Positions 27,492-36,166 are shown, counted from the stretch's first letter. The stretch: 64,000 bases of DNA from Planctomycetota bacterium (GCA_021781415.1 JAJXWW010000114.1:1-64000); one strand, 5' to 3'. Numbers and translations are program-made. Notes: generated by a model from the sequence alone, not told the origin.

Positions 27492-28991
27492 TCACAGCAT
27501 CGGAAGACTATGCCGATTGCTTTTCTCTGGCAATGGAAGCTCCGGCTGAACCTCAACACGCTCCGACTCCACGCCGATCCGTTCATGTGTTACCACGGTG
27601 CCGAACAGTGTGAATGCCGTTGCTTCCTCGACTCGCACTTGCACTGTCCGTCCAATCAGTCGTTCGTTGCCTTCGAAGACGACGATGTGATCCGTCGTCG
27701 TTCGCCCGGTCAACTGCTTTGGACCGGAGGATTCGTTGGTTTGACGCCCTCCGCTCGCCTTTAACTCGTTCTTGCTCGGCCCTTCGACCAACACTTCGAC
27801 CGTTTGTCCGACGCGGCGGCGATGATCGGCGAGACTGACACTATTTTGGATCGCCAATAGGTCGTTATTGCGGCGCTTCTTGATCTCTTCCGGCACATCG
27901 TCGGCATACAGTTCGTCGGCCTTCGTTCCGGGACGCGGACTGTATTTGAATATGAAACTGTTCTTGAAGCCCCCCTCGCGCACGAGGTCGCACGATCGCT
28001 GAAATGACTCCTCGCTCTCGCCGCAGAAACCGACAATGAAATCGCTGCTGATGGCCACCCCCGGCACGCGCTCGCGACAGCGCTCTAACATCTCGCGGTA
28101 GAACTCGACGGTGTACAACCGTTTCATGCGTTTGAGCATGTCGTTGCAGCCCGATTGCGCTGGGACGTGCAGATATTCGCATACCTTCGGCAGTTCGCGC
28201 ACGGCGTCGAGCAGATCGTCGCTCATGTCGCGCGGAAAGTTGGTGATGAACTTGATCCGCTCGATGCCCGGCGTGCCGTGAATGCGCGCCAACAGATCGC
28301 TCAAGCGTTCCCTTCGTCCATCGGCATAGCGATATGCGTAGCTGTTTACGGTTTGACCCAGAAGGGTGATTTCCTTGCATCCCTCGGCGGCGAGTTGGCG
28401 CACTTCGGCGGCGATGTGTTCCGGCGGTCGGCTCTGCTCCGGCCCGCGCACGCTCGGCACGATGCAGTAGGTGCAAAACTTATCGCAGCCGATCATAATC
28501 CGGACGTATGCCTGAAACGGCGACGGCCTCATCGACGGATCGCGCAGCGGATCGTAGCTCTCGAAACTGCGTTCGACCTCGTGGCGCGAGGCCTCGCTGC
28601 GCTCGAGACTGAGGGCGAGTTGCGGCGTTCGCGTTTCCTTGACGGCGGCGATCAACTCCGGCAGCTGCGACAGTTGGCCGGTCCCGCACACGATGTCCAC
28701 GTGCGGAGCGCGGCGCAGAATCGAGTCCTGATCTTTCTGAGCCATGCAGCCGAGAACACCGACTACCTTGTCGGGATGCCGTTGCTTGTGCCCGCGGAGC
28801 CGACCGAGGGCGCTGTAGATCTTGTCCTCGGCGTGTTGGCGAACGCTGCACGTATTGAACAGAATCACGTCGGCGTCGGTCGCCTCGTGCGTCAGTTCGT
28901 AGCCCTGACGCCTCAGAGAACCGACCACCAATTCGCTGTCGAGGACATTCATCTGGCAGCCGACGGTCTCAATGTAAAGTTTCTTCGTCAT
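27492..28991 (-). CDS. miaB: tRNA-2-methylthio-N6-dimethylallyladenosine synthase
   Basis: The 499-residue product opens with KLYIETVGCQMNVLDSELV, the MiaB N-terminal Fe-S domain, with its Cys in ETVGCQMN, NTCSVRQ and VLGCMAQ. The radical-SAM cluster motif CDKFCTYC lies near residues 167-174. A TRAM domain follows (VGQTVEVLVEGPSK, TDHIVVFEGNERL IGRTVQVRVEEA). MiaB adds methylthio to i6A37 in tRNAs reading U-starting codons. The C-terminus extends about 40 residues past TRAM. The neighbour glnE has no functional tie to it. Confidence 0.96.
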   Translation of the reverse strand: MTKKLYIETVGCQMNVLDSELVVGSLRRQGYELTHEATDADVILFNTCSVRQHAEDKIYSALGRLRGHKQRHPDKVVGVLGCMAQKDQDSILRRAPHVDIVCGTGQLSQLPELIAAVKETRTPQLALSLERSEASRHEVERSFESYDPLRDPSMRPSPFQAYVRIMIGCDKFCTYCIVPSVRGPEQSRPPEHIAAEVRQLAAEGCKEITLLGQTVNSYAYRYADGRRERLSDLLARIHGTPGIERIKFITNFPRDMSDDLLDAVRELPKVCEYLHVPAQSGCNDMLKRMKRLYTVEFYREMLERCRERVPGVAISSDFIVGFCGESEESFQRSCDLVREGGFKNSFIFKYSPRPGTKADELYADDVPEEIKKRRNNDLLAIQNSVSLADHRRRVGQTVEVLVEGPSKNELKASGGRQTNESSGPKQLTGRTTTDHIVVFEGNERLIGRTVQVRVEEATAFTLFGTVVTHERIGVESERVEVQPELPLPEKSNRHSLPML

Positions 28992-29241
28992 AATCCCACT
29001 TCACTCGGTTTCTGGTATCCGCATGAATGGAAGCAGGGTTATGCGAACGTGTCAAGAAGACTGGAGAGATCGATCGCTTCTCGCGCCTGCGCCGCGATCC
29101 CCCTCCCCGGATGCCGACTAGCCACGGATTCAACGACCTGTACAATCGCCTAGGTGTTCCAACGGAGGTTGCTCTCTACTCCCTAACCCAAACTCCGCGA
29201 TTATCCACTTCAGCCTGAGTCACTGCCATTCCGGAGATCGC

Positions 29242-30111
29242 ATGAATGCACGGCGAGCGTATCTGAGCGAAGGAGAGCGTGCGGGGCAGCGGTATGCCTT
29301 GCGTCCGCCGCGGCAGACGCCGCGCGGCGCGTCGGGACTCGCCCTCGGACACCGAGCCGGCAGTTCGCTGGAGTTCAAGGATCACCGCGACTATCAAGTC
29401 GGCGACGACCTTCGCCACATCGACTGGAACGCCTTCGCCCGCAGCGATCAGTTGACCGTCAAGTTGTACCGCGAGGAGATCGCGCCGCATCTCGATCTCG
29501 TGGTGGACGTGTCGCGGTCGATGGCCTTGGAAGACACGGCCAAGGAGCGAGCGACGCTGGGGCTGACCGCCCTGCTGGCGACGGCGGCGGCCAACGCCGG
29601 ATTCAGTCGAGCGATTTGGCTGTTGAGCGATGAGATTCGACCGCTGGCCAACGGCAACCTCTCGCCGTCGCTGTGGGACGACTTCGCGTTGAATCATCGC
29701 GGTGGTCTGGCGGATCGAATGGCAGTCGGTTGTCCGGCCTGGCGACCGCGCGCCGCGCGCGTTCTCATCAGCGATCTCCTATGGATCGGTGAGCCTATGC
29801 TCGCACTGCGCACGTTCGCCGAAGGAGCGGCCGCGGCCGCCGTCATTCAATTGCTTGCAGCCACCGACGCCAATCCGCCCGAAGACGGCGCACTTCGACT
29901 CATCGACTCCGAGTCCGAGCAAGTCCGCGAGATCCACGTCGATGCGTTCATCGCCCAACGATACCGCGAGACGCTGCGGCAACACCAACAGAATTGGCAC
30001 CGAGCCTGCCGAGGCTGCGGCGCGCTGTTCGCCACCGTCGTCGCCGAATCACTGGTAGCCGATTGGCAACTCGACGACTTGATCGCCGCCGACTTCCTGC
30101 GCGTGACCTAA
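29242..30111 (+). CDS. DUF58 domain protein, copy 1
   Basis: A 289-residue DUF58 protein beginning after CGGAGATCGC. The conserved block FKDHRDYQVGDDLRHIDWNA followed by FARSDQLTVKLYREE lies near residues 48-82, and DLVVDVSRSMAL, a von Willebrand factor A-like D-x-S-x-S metal site, near residues 89-100. DUF58 proteins usually act with MoxR-type AAA ATPases, but none is within this window. A second DUF58 gene is at 50596-51504. No membrane segment is seen, so it is cytosolic. Confidence 0.88.
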   Translation: MNARRAYLSEGERAGQRYALRPPRQTPRGASGLALGHRAGSSLEFKDHRDYQVGDDLRHIDWNAFARSDQLTVKLYREEIAPHLDLVVDVSRSMALEDTAKERATLGLTALLATAAANAGFSRAIWLLSDEIRPLANGNLSPSLWDDFALNHRGGLADRMAVGCPAWRPRAARVLISDLLWIGEPMLALRTFAEGAAAAAVIQLLAATDANPPEDGALRLIDSESEQVREIHVDAFIAQRYRETLRQHQQNWHRACRGCGALFATVVAESLVADWQLDDLIAADFLRVT

Positions 30112-30681
30112 AATGGGTTATCCAAGTCCGCACTGTACGGCTAAAGAGGGGCGGGAAGCGACGGATTAGTCAATTTCTAACCTCCTACCGGCGAAAGCGA
30201 AGGTTTATTGCCTTTCCAAATTGACTTCTGCGGGAGCTCCCTCCATGGAACAGGTGTTTGATATAGAAGGGAAAAAGTTCAAAGCAGGGCACAATGCGCA
30301 TTGGAAAACGACGCTGCGAGGGTTACAGCAACTTGTCAACGCTGGGAGGATTGAATTGCGAGACCGCCCCTGGTTCGTTCGATTTCATGGTGATTATCCG
30401 ATAAAAAGGTCATCCAACATTTTTGAGGATACCTCCGGCAAATCAACGGAGAGCGTTTATGTGGTCCAGACGCAGCCCGATGTAATCCAGCGCTGCCTCC
30501 TCATGGCCACCGATCCCGGCGATCTCGTTCTCGATCCCACCTGCGGCAGTGGCACGACGGCCTACGTCGCCGAGCAGTGGGGGCGGCGCTGGATCACCAT
30601 TGACACCAGCCGCGTCGCGCTGGCGTTGGCGCGGACGCGCTTGATGGCGGCCAAGTTTCCCTATTACCGCATTGCCGGCGC

Positions 30682-30772
30682 GCTCCACCCGGCAGCTAAC
30701 GCTGCCGGTTCGCCGGGGCTTGGCGAACCGGCGGCGTCAGCCGCCGGGTGCGGCACCGCTGCCGGTTCGCCG
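30682..30772. repeat. palindromic insert 1 in the methylase remnant
   Basis: About 90 bases made of CCCGGCAGC/GCTGCCGG and GGCGAACCGGCGGCG/CGCCGCCGG type inverted arms. The insert is in frame and encodes a Gly/Ala/Pro stretch ([20 protein letters not shown]) where the family normally has a short linker before DIRRGFVY. The same units occur at 31503-31582 downstream of the gene. Confidence 0.7.
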
Positions 30773-31011
30773 GATATTCGCCGAGGGTTCGTGTACAGAC
30801 AGGTGCCGCACGTCACGCTCAAGAGCATCGCCAACAATCCGGATATAAAAGAGGGTATGACGCGCCAAGAGATCGACGCGGCCTTCCGCAAACACGCCGA
30901 CACGGAAACGCTCTACGATCAGTATGAAGATAAAGGCGTGCTCCGCGTGACCGGGCCGTTCACCGTCGAGAGCCTGTCGCCGCATCGCATGTTGCCGGCG
31001 GGCGATGAGGC

Positions 31012-31048
31012 ACCGGCTCAGGGGGCGGACGCCCCCCGCTCGGAAGGC
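31012..31048. repeat. palindromic insert 2 in the methylase remnant
   Basis: CAGGGGGCGGACGCC followed by CCCCGCTCGG encodes QGADAPRSE. The identical nine-residue peptide is encoded by the larger palindrome inside the sufT-like gene at 43417-43488. This shows that the same repeat family has entered two unrelated genes in the same frame. Confidence 0.7.
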
Positions 31049-31502
31049 GATTATCTGAGCGTCATTCTCGATAATCTACGCAAAGTCGGAGTGCAAAACA
31101 CCGTTAAGAACGAACGCCTCCATTTCGACCGCCTCAATGCCTTTCCCGGCGAGTATATCCAGGGGGGAAGGGGAGTACAGCGAAAGCGGTGCGTCCAAGG
31201 GGGGTTGCGCGTCAGCATCGGGCCGGAGTTCGGCACGGTGGGGCCGGAGCGGATCAAGTTGGCCGCTCTCGAAGCGATCAAGGGCAGCCGGTGCGATCTC
31301 CTGTTGGTGAATGTCACGCCTATTTCTGCGGTGGCGACGAGCCCTACGATAAGCTGAAACGCGCTCTCCGCGCTGAAATCGACGAGGCCGAGTGGTCGAA
31401 GTTGTATGCGACGAAGAGCATGCCGTTCGCAGCACCGAAAAAGGGCAAAATCGCGGTGAAGGTCATCAACCACTACGGCGACGAAGTAATGAAGGTATTC
31501 CG

Positions 31503-31582
31503 CCCCGGCGAACCGGCGGCGTGAGCCGCCGGGTGAAAGCATGGCGTGGCACGGCGAACCGGCAGCGTAAGCTGCCGGGTGG
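31503..31582. repeat. palindromic cluster at the methylase remnant's end
   Basis: GGCGAACCGGCGGCGTGAGC and CGGCGAACCGGCAGCGTAAG repeat units with complementary GCCGCCGGGT and GCTGCCGGGT arms. They match the arms of insert 1 at 30682-30772. The remnant's stop (31522-31524) lies inside the first unit. Confidence 0.7.
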
Positions 31583-31620
31583 AGGCACGACACCAAGGAC
31601 TTTGAAAAGCGAGGCGGCGG

Positions 31621-32976
31621 ATGGCGGATGAGAGCAATCGCGTGGAAGCGGCGAGGATCGAACCGTGCGGCGAGACGATCTTCCGCAAGATCTCGCTACG
31701 GCTTCTGCCGTTTCTCTTTCTGCTCTACGTCGTCAACCTGATAGACCGGACGAACGTCGGCATCGCTCGATTGCAGATGGTCGATGAGCAGCACGTTCTC
31801 GACGAGGAAGCCTATGGGCTGGGAGCCGGACTGTTCTACGTCGGCTATTTGCTTTTCGAGGTTCCGAGCAATCTCATTCTGCTGCGCATGGGAGCGCGGG
31901 CGTGGATCGCGCGCATCCTGGTGAGTTGGGGTTTGATCTCGACGGCGATGATGTTTGCGACGGGACCGTGGAGTTTCGGCATCTTGCGCGTGTTGCTCGG
32001 CATCGCCGAGGCGGGCTTCTTTCCGGGCATCCTCTATTATCTGAACGATTGGTTTCCGGCGCGAAGACGCGCTCGAGCCGTGTCGCTATTCATGTTGGGC
32101 GGGGCGATCGCTCCGATGGTCGGCAATCCCCTTTCGGGTTTCATTCTTCAGCACATGGACCAGATGGACGGCTTGTGGGGCTGGCAATGGGTTTTCTTGC
32201 TCGAAGGGTTGCCCGCCGTCGCGCTCGGCTTCGTTACGTTCGCTTACCTGACGGATCGCCCCGAACACGCGCGCTGGCTGACCCCGATGGAGCGAACCTG
32301 GCTCGCTCAACAAATCGAGAACGAGCGCCAGCATCGGCCCCACGCACGCAGCCATTCTCTGGCCGCCGCGATTGGCGACTATCGCGTCTGGCTGCTCATC
32401 GCCATCTATTTTACGGTGGCCGTCGGCGACAACAGCTATGCTTTCTACATACCGGCTTTCCTCAAAAGTCAATTCCCCGAATGGTCTGCCTTCTGGATCG
32501 GCCTCTTAGCGGTGGCTCCGAGTTCGATCGCCATGTGCGGCATGATTCTCGTCGGTCGAAACTCCGATCGAACCGGCGAGCGGCGTTGGCATGTGGCCGT
32601 TTCGGCATTCATGGCAGCGCTCGGTTGGGGGACGATTGCTCTCGTGGTGTCGGAACGATGGACGCTACCCGGGCTGGATTCGCGGCTGCTGTTCGTTGCC
32701 GCCGTGGCCTTGACGCTGACGGGCATGAAGTGCATGTTGCCGATCTTCTGGACGCTCCCCCCGTCGTTTCTGAGCGGGGCGGCGGCGGCGGGCGGCATCG
32801 CCCTGATCAATTCGGTCGCCAACCTCGGCGGTCTGTTCGGGCCGAAACTCGTCGGCCACGCGAAGACCGTCACCGGCAGTTACACCGTCGGCTACCTGGT
32901 GCTATCCGCTACCTTGCTCTTGGGGGGACTGCTCGCCCTGACCGTGCGCGTCCGCCCTCGAAACGAAGCGGATTGA
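31621..32976 (+). CDS. MFS transporter, anion:cation symporter type
   Basis: A 451-residue protein with 12 hydrophobic segments. The first helix carries NLIDRTNVGIARLQM, close to the DRxNxx(x)A motif of the anion:cation symporter (ACS) branch of the major facilitator superfamily, which imports organic acids such as glucarate, tartrate and phthalate. GILRVLLGIAEAGFFPGILYYLNDWFPARRRARA in helix 4-5 and LEGLPAVALG are typical of the same branch. The gene starts about 100 bases after the methylase remnant. The substrate cannot be read from the sequence. Confidence 0.9.
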   Translation: MADESNRVEAARIEPCGETIFRKISLRLLPFLFLLYVVNLIDRTNVGIARLQMVDEQHVLDEEAYGLGAGLFYVGYLLFEVPSNLILLRMGARAWIARILVSWGLISTAMMFATGPWSFGILRVLLGIAEAGFFPGILYYLNDWFPARRRARAVSLFMLGGAIAPMVGNPLSGFILQHMDQMDGLWGWQWVFLLEGLPAVALGFVTFAYLTDRPEHARWLTPMERTWLAQQIENERQHRPHARSHSLAAAIGDYRVWLLIAIYFTVAVGDNSYAFYIPAFLKSQFPEWSAFWIGLLAVAPSSIAMCGMILVGRNSDRTGERRWHVAVSAFMAALGWGTIALVVSERWTLPGLDSRLLFVAAVALTLTGMKCMLPIFWTLPPSFLSGAAAAGGIALINSVANLGGLFGPKLVGHAKTVTGSYTVGYLVLSATLLLGGLLALTVRVRPRNEAD

Positions 32977-33020
32977 CCGCGCAGGGCGGCTGCGAGAGTC
33001 GGACGCGCGCAGGACAGGTA

Positions 33021-33845
33021 TTATCCCTGAGACAGCATCGACCACGATAAGCGTGGCGGATTCGTACCGGGCACACAGGCATAGGCGCTGAAATCCGTCA
33101 CTCCTTCGGCGCGCAAGAAGTCCTCGTCGAGCAGCGCTTGGCCGGTCGACGCCGACGGTTCCTTTTGGGCCAGACGCAGCACGCAATCCACGAGAATATC
33201 CGGCTTGCGCCACAAAGCCCGACTCCCGAGCGCGTGGTTGATCGATGCCTGGCTTTCCACGATCGTCGTCGGCCACAGCGAGTGGACGGCGATGTTCTGC
33301 GTCCTCACTTCCTCCGCCAAGCCGAGCGTGAGCAACGTCATGCCGAGTTTCGAGATCGAATAGGCGATGCGTCCGGGAACCATCGACAAATCCAACGGGG
33401 GACTCATGTTGATGATGTGTCCCCAACGGCGCTCGATCATGGCCGGCAGCACGGCGCGACAACAGAGGAACGCCGCTCGCGCGTTGACGCCCATCACCAA
33501 ATCGAAGCGTTTCGCCGGGGTGTCGAGGAGTCGGCTCCAGTGCAGTGCGCCGGCGTTGTTGACGAGCAAGTCGATGCGTCCAAAGCGCTCCAACGTCCGA
33601 GCGGCCATGCTTTCGATCTGTTGTTCGTCGCGCACGTCCACTTGGATCGGCAGGGCTTGCGCGCCGAGCGCTTCCACCTCCGCCGCCACGCTGAAGATGG
33701 AGCCGGGCAGTTTCTCGCTCGATGCGATGCTCTTGGCGGCTACGACGACATGGCATCCCGCCTTGGCCAATCCCAGAGCCAGCGCTCGGCCAATGCCGCG
33801 ACTCGCTCCCGTGACGATGGCGACTCTTCCTTGCAATGAGGACAT
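33021..33845 (-). CDS. SDR family oxidoreductase, HSDL2-like
   Basis: The start at 33845 follows CGGAGTCATT and precedes MSSLQGRVAIVTGASRGIG; upstream in-frame codons would read through a palindrome. The 274-residue product has the TGxxxGxG cofactor motif, NNAG near residue 90 and an active-site set NMSPPL plus YSISK. The layout LPIQVDVRDEQQIE, LLDTPAKRFDLVMGVN, IINMSPPLDL and LWPTTIVES follows the HSDL2 group of short-chain dehydrogenases. The substrate is unknown. The catalytic Tyr and Lys are conserved. Confidence 0.9.
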   Translation of the reverse strand: MSSLQGRVAIVTGASRGIGRALALGLAKAGCHVVVAAKSIASSEKLPGSIFSVAAEVEALGAQALPIQVDVRDEQQIESMAARTLERFGRIDLLVNNAGALHWSRLLDTPAKRFDLVMGVNARAAFLCCRAVLPAMIERRWGHIINMSPPLDLSMVPGRIAYSISKLGMTLLTLGLAEEVRTQNIAVHSLWPTTIVESQASINHALGSRALWRKPDILVDCVLRLAQKEPSASTGQALLDEDFLRAEGVTDFSAYACVPGTNPPRLSWSMLSQG

Positions 33846-33870
33846 AATGACTCCGTTGGTTTCTCGTGTC

Positions 33871-33897
33871 TCGTTCCCACGCGGAGCGTGAGAACGA
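33871..33897. repeat. short palindrome with CACGCGGAGCGTG core, second copy
   Basis: TCGTTCCCACGCGGAGCGTG followed by AGAACGA forms an imperfect hairpin, and repeats the element at 624-651. It lies between the divergent SDR and kinase genes, in their shared promoter region. Confidence 0.7.
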
Positions 33898-34014
33898 GGG
33901 GGCGCGAGGGAGACGATGCTCCATCTCAATAGAGTTTTATATACTATCCCTGTCTTCAACGCGCCTCACGACGGATTGAGGCAGCAAGCCCAGACACTTC
34001 GCAGGAGCCTCGAT

Positions 34015-35295
34015 ATGAAAGTGGAGCAAGAGGGCAAGGCGGCTCCGTCGCAGCCGGCCATTCCGACGGCGGAACTGCTCGCCAACTCCGTCGAGAGCGG
34101 ACCAGAGAACATGGCGGCCACGGTCGAAAATGCGGGGAGGAAAGCCGATTCCTCCTCCGCCGAGTTGATCCCCTCCGGACGCATGCTCGGCCAATATCGC
34201 ATCCTCGAATTCCTCGGCGTCGGCGGCATGGGACAGGTCTACAAAGCCGTGCATCCGGTCATGGAGCGCACGGTCGCCTTGAAAATCATCGCGCCGCGCT
34301 TGATGCAAGACAAGGTAGCCCGCGCCCGCTTCCAGCGCGAGGTGCGCAATGCTGCTCGGCTGATTCATCCGAACATCGTGGTAGCGCACGATGCGGCCGA
34401 AGTGGACGGCTTGTGGTTCTTGGTGATGGAGTACATTGAGGGTCAGGACGTGGCTCGGTTGATGTCGGAGTACGGGCGGCCGAGCGAGGCGTTGGCCTGC
34501 GAGATCGCTCGGCAAGTCGCGCTGGGATTGCAATACGCCCACGAGTGCGGCATGGTTCACCGCGACATCAAGCCGGCGAATCTGATGCTCGCCCACGCGC
34601 GCCCCTCGATGGCCGGCATCGTCAACGGTTGGCCGGATTCCCCTCTCGTGAAGATTCTCGATTTCGGCCTGGCGCGCTTGGCCGCGCCGGACGGCGCGGG
34701 TTTGGCGGCCGCCGACGGACTGACGCGCGAAGGCTTCATGGTCGGAACACCAGAATACATGGCTCCCGAACAGGCGCGCAACAGCGGGGCCGTCGATATT
34801 CGCAGCGATATTTATTCTCTCGGATGCACTCTCTATCAGCTATTATCCGGAAGGCCGCCCTTCCGCGCGCTCAGCACGTTCGAGCTAACGATGATGCACG
34901 TTCAGCAACCGCCCGAACCGATCCTGCGCTTTCGCCCCGAGCTTCCTCCCGGACTCTCCGTCGTGGTGCATCGAATGTTGGCCAAAAAAGCCGATGAACG
35001 CTTTCAAACTCCGGGAGAAGCGGCCGAGGCACTCCAACCGTTTGCCGCGCTCAAATCCGTCTCGCCTCTCGCGGTTCCTCCCGTGCCGACGATCCGCGCG
35101 CTCGAAAGCCCTCCGATGCCTCCCGCTCTGAGGATGATGTACTTTCAGGCGCTGCTGCGGACGTTCCTGTTCGTGTTCGTCTTCGTGGTAGTGGGCGTCG
35201 GCTGCCTTCTCTATCTTCCCGATCTGGGCAACCAATTGCAACAACTCTGGAATCGCATGACCCCGCACACAGGCAAAACCACTCCCTCGCGCTGA
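34015..35295 (+). CDS. Ser/Thr protein kinase with C-terminal membrane anchor
   Basis: The start at 34015 follows CAGGAGCCTCGAT; upstream in-frame sequence shows no coding pattern. The 426-residue product has a Pro/Ala-rich leader (1-55), then a full Hanks-type kinase: glycine loop LGVGGMGQVYKA, VALKII, HRDIKPANLM with His182-Arg-Asp184, DFGLARL with Asp216, and APEQARNSGAVDIRSDIYSL. One hydrophobic segment near the C-terminus (LLRTFLFVFVFVVVGVGCLL) should anchor it in the inner membrane with the kinase in the cytoplasm. There is no PASTA or sensor domain beyond it, only about 25 residues. Confidence 0.93.
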   Translation: MKVEQEGKAAPSQPAIPTAELLANSVESGPENMAATVENAGRKADSSSAELIPSGRMLGQYRILEFLGVGGMGQVYKAVHPVMERTVALKIIAPRLMQDKVARARFQREVRNAARLIHPNIVVAHDAAEVDGLWFLVMEYIEGQDVARLMSEYGRPSEALACEIARQVALGLQYAHECGMVHRDIKPANLMLAHARPSMAGIVNGWPDSPLVKILDFGLARLAAPDGAGLAAADGLTREGFMVGTPEYMAPEQARNSGAVDIRSDIYSLGCTLYQLLSGRPPFRALSTFELTMMHVQQPPEPILRFRPELPPGLSVVVHRMLAKKADERFQTPGEAAEALQPFAALKSVSPLAVPPVPTIRALESPPMPPALRMMYFQALLRTFLFVFVFVVVGVGCLLYLPDLGNQLQQLWNRMTPHTGKTTPSR

Positions 35296-35313
35296 GAGGC
35301 TGTCGCAAAGGCC

Positions 35314-35340
35314 CCTCTCTCCCTGTACTCAGGGGGAGAG
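35314..35340. repeat. short hairpin after the kinase gene
   Basis: CCTCTCTCCCTG pairs with CAGGGGGAGAG around TACT. It lies 20 bases after the kinase stop codon on the plus strand. There is no T-run, so a role as a terminator is only possible. Confidence 0.5.
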
Positions 35341-35346
35341 TAATTC

Positions 35347-35420
35347 GTAGGGTGGGTCGAAGCGTAGCGAAACCCACCGGAAGAGCAGGGTGGGTCTCGC
35401 TACGCTTCGACCCACCCTAC
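35347..35420. repeat. 74-base palindrome, GTAGGGTGGGTCGAAGC type
   Basis: The left arm GTAGGGTGGGTCGAAGCGTA and right arm TACGCTTCGACCCACCCTAC pair over about 30 bases around a 14-base loop. The GGTGGGTCGA piece recurs at 9862, 17793 and 37585. It lies between the plus-strand kinase gene and the minus-strand tiny lipoprotein gene, so it could end both transcripts. Confidence 0.85.
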
Positions 35421-35463
35421 ACCTACACCACCCCTCATTCGGGAAGTTATTCCGAACCAAATC

Positions 35464-35568
35464 CTAACGACCGCAGCCACAACTTTGACAACCGGCGAGC
35501 GCGAAGATCGCCACGGCCACGAGAGCCTGGAAAAGGATGTGGACGCGGTAAGAAGTCAACATTTTCAT
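35464..35568 (-). CDS. tiny lipoprotein (34 aa) with Cys-rich tail
   Basis: A 34-codon frame with a textbook ribosome binding site, AAGGAGGAATGCCG, right before the ATG at 35568. The product is a single export segment (residues 10-25) followed by the lipobox ALAGC (Cys27) and the tail QSCGCGR. The mature lipoprotein would be only eight residues with three Cys. Small planctomycete lipoproteins of this kind occur, but I do not recognise a named family. It is too short for usual ORF cut-offs. It lies 240 bases downstream of the selenoprotein gene on the same strand. Confidence 0.7.
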   Translation of the reverse strand: MKMLTSYRVHILFQALVAVAIFALAGCQSCGCGR

Positions 35569-35768
35569 CGGCATTCCTCCTTGGGTGTCATGCAATACGA
35601 AGTCAATCGACGAAGGACGTTTCGTGGCATCATCCACATTCGTTCTTCGGCTAACGGATTTATTGATCGACGAGCGGCACGATTTGTTCTGAATCATTTG
35701 GCGCGATGTGGGAACGGCGGACGAGCCGAGAGGCGGAAGTAATTTTATAATCGTGCCAATCGGTTCGA

Positions 35769-35796
35769 CGAGCGGTGGGCTGACGCCCACCGCTCG
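35769..35796. repeat. 28-base perfect palindrome
   Basis: CGAGCGGTGGGC pairs with GCCCACCGCTCG around TGAC. It lies eight bases after the selenoprotein gene's stop on the minus strand, a likely position for a transcription stop. The GAGCGG...CCGCTC form resembles the larger element in the sufT-like gene. Confidence 0.75.
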
Positions 35797-35804
35797 GCTG
35801 AGGA

Positions 35805-36164
35805 TCAGCTTTCGCCAAACACTTGCCTGTACGCATCGAAACCAAAGCCTACCAGCAAAGTCGATCCGACGCGCAACGTCGGCGCTTTGAGATTGCCGGT
35901 CGGTCCTAGAATGTGGGCGGCCAGCGTGTCGTCGTCCGGCGGATCGTTCTTCATGTCGAAGACGAGAACCTTTTTGCCGCGCGCCGCCACGACTCGATCG
36001 GCGGAGCGAGCCAACTCGAGTGCTTCCGCGCGCCCGCGCTTGTTCTTGGTCGCGTCCACGACCTCGCCCGTGGTTCGCACCTCGTGTGCCGCAAGGAACC
36101 CCTGCGCCTTGAGGCAGCTCGTTCAACCGCGGCGATGGTACATCCAATCGACACTTAACGACAT
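35805..36164 (-). CDS. ArsC-like thioredoxin-fold selenoprotein (UGA read as Sec at codon 14)
   Basis: The ATG at 36164 follows AAAAGGGAGTAAAG. Reading gives MSLSVDWMYHRRG, then TGA (36125-36123), then TSCLKAQGFLAAHEVRTTG and a clean frame to 35805. With UGA read as selenocysteine the active site is U-T-S-C (Sec14, Cys17), the redox motif at the end of the first strand in thioredoxin/ArsC folds. The remaining 102 residues (LVFDMKNDPP, HILGPTGNLKAPTLRVGSTL) match the family that NCBI, as I recall, calls ArsC family (seleno)protein. A hairpin with the features of a bacterial SECIS lies at 36116-36087. The gene starts two bases after the S1-type gene stops, so it should be translationally coupled. 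It is probably a cytoplasmic oxidoreductase; the substrate is unknown. Confidence 0.9.
36087..36116 (-). promoter_or_regulatory. SECIS-like hairpin for UGA recoding
   Basis: Six bases after the TGA, TGCC pairs with GGCA and, after a T/C mismatch, CAAGG pairs with CCTTG, enclosing a 10-base loop CGCAGGGGTT. The loop begins 16 bases after the TGA and has G as its second base. This fits the published bacterial SECIS model as I remember it: short stem, apical loop 16-37 bases from the UGA, G among the first two loop bases. It lies in coding sequence, as bacterial SECIS elements do. Confidence 0.75.
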
Positions 36165-36166
36165 CT

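Larger units (their letters stand above)
30245..31524 (+). pseudogene. decayed site-specific DNA methyltransferase with palindromic insertions
   Basis: The ATG at 30245 follows GGGAGCTCCCTCC. Residues 85-115 carry the SAM-binding motif VLDPTCGSGTTAYVAEQWGR, and VPHVTLKSIANNPDIKEGM and FTVESLSPHR match the DNA methylase family common in planctomycetes. The N-terminal DPPY catalytic half is absent. After CDLLLV (near 31308) the frame shifts by one and the family's end resumes (YFCGGDEPYDKLKRAL, KIAVKVINHYGDEV) to a stop at 31524. I infer truncation, an internal deletion and a frame change. The frame also contains GC-rich palindromic inserts at 30682-30772, 31012-31048 and about 31160-31205. It should not be an active enzyme. 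Confidence 0.8.

Noticed and set aside
27462-27492. GATTCGAACCCTGG, like the T-arm of a tRNA read on the minus strand
   Set aside because: No acceptor stem, D-arm or anticodon arm can be found at the right distance on either side.
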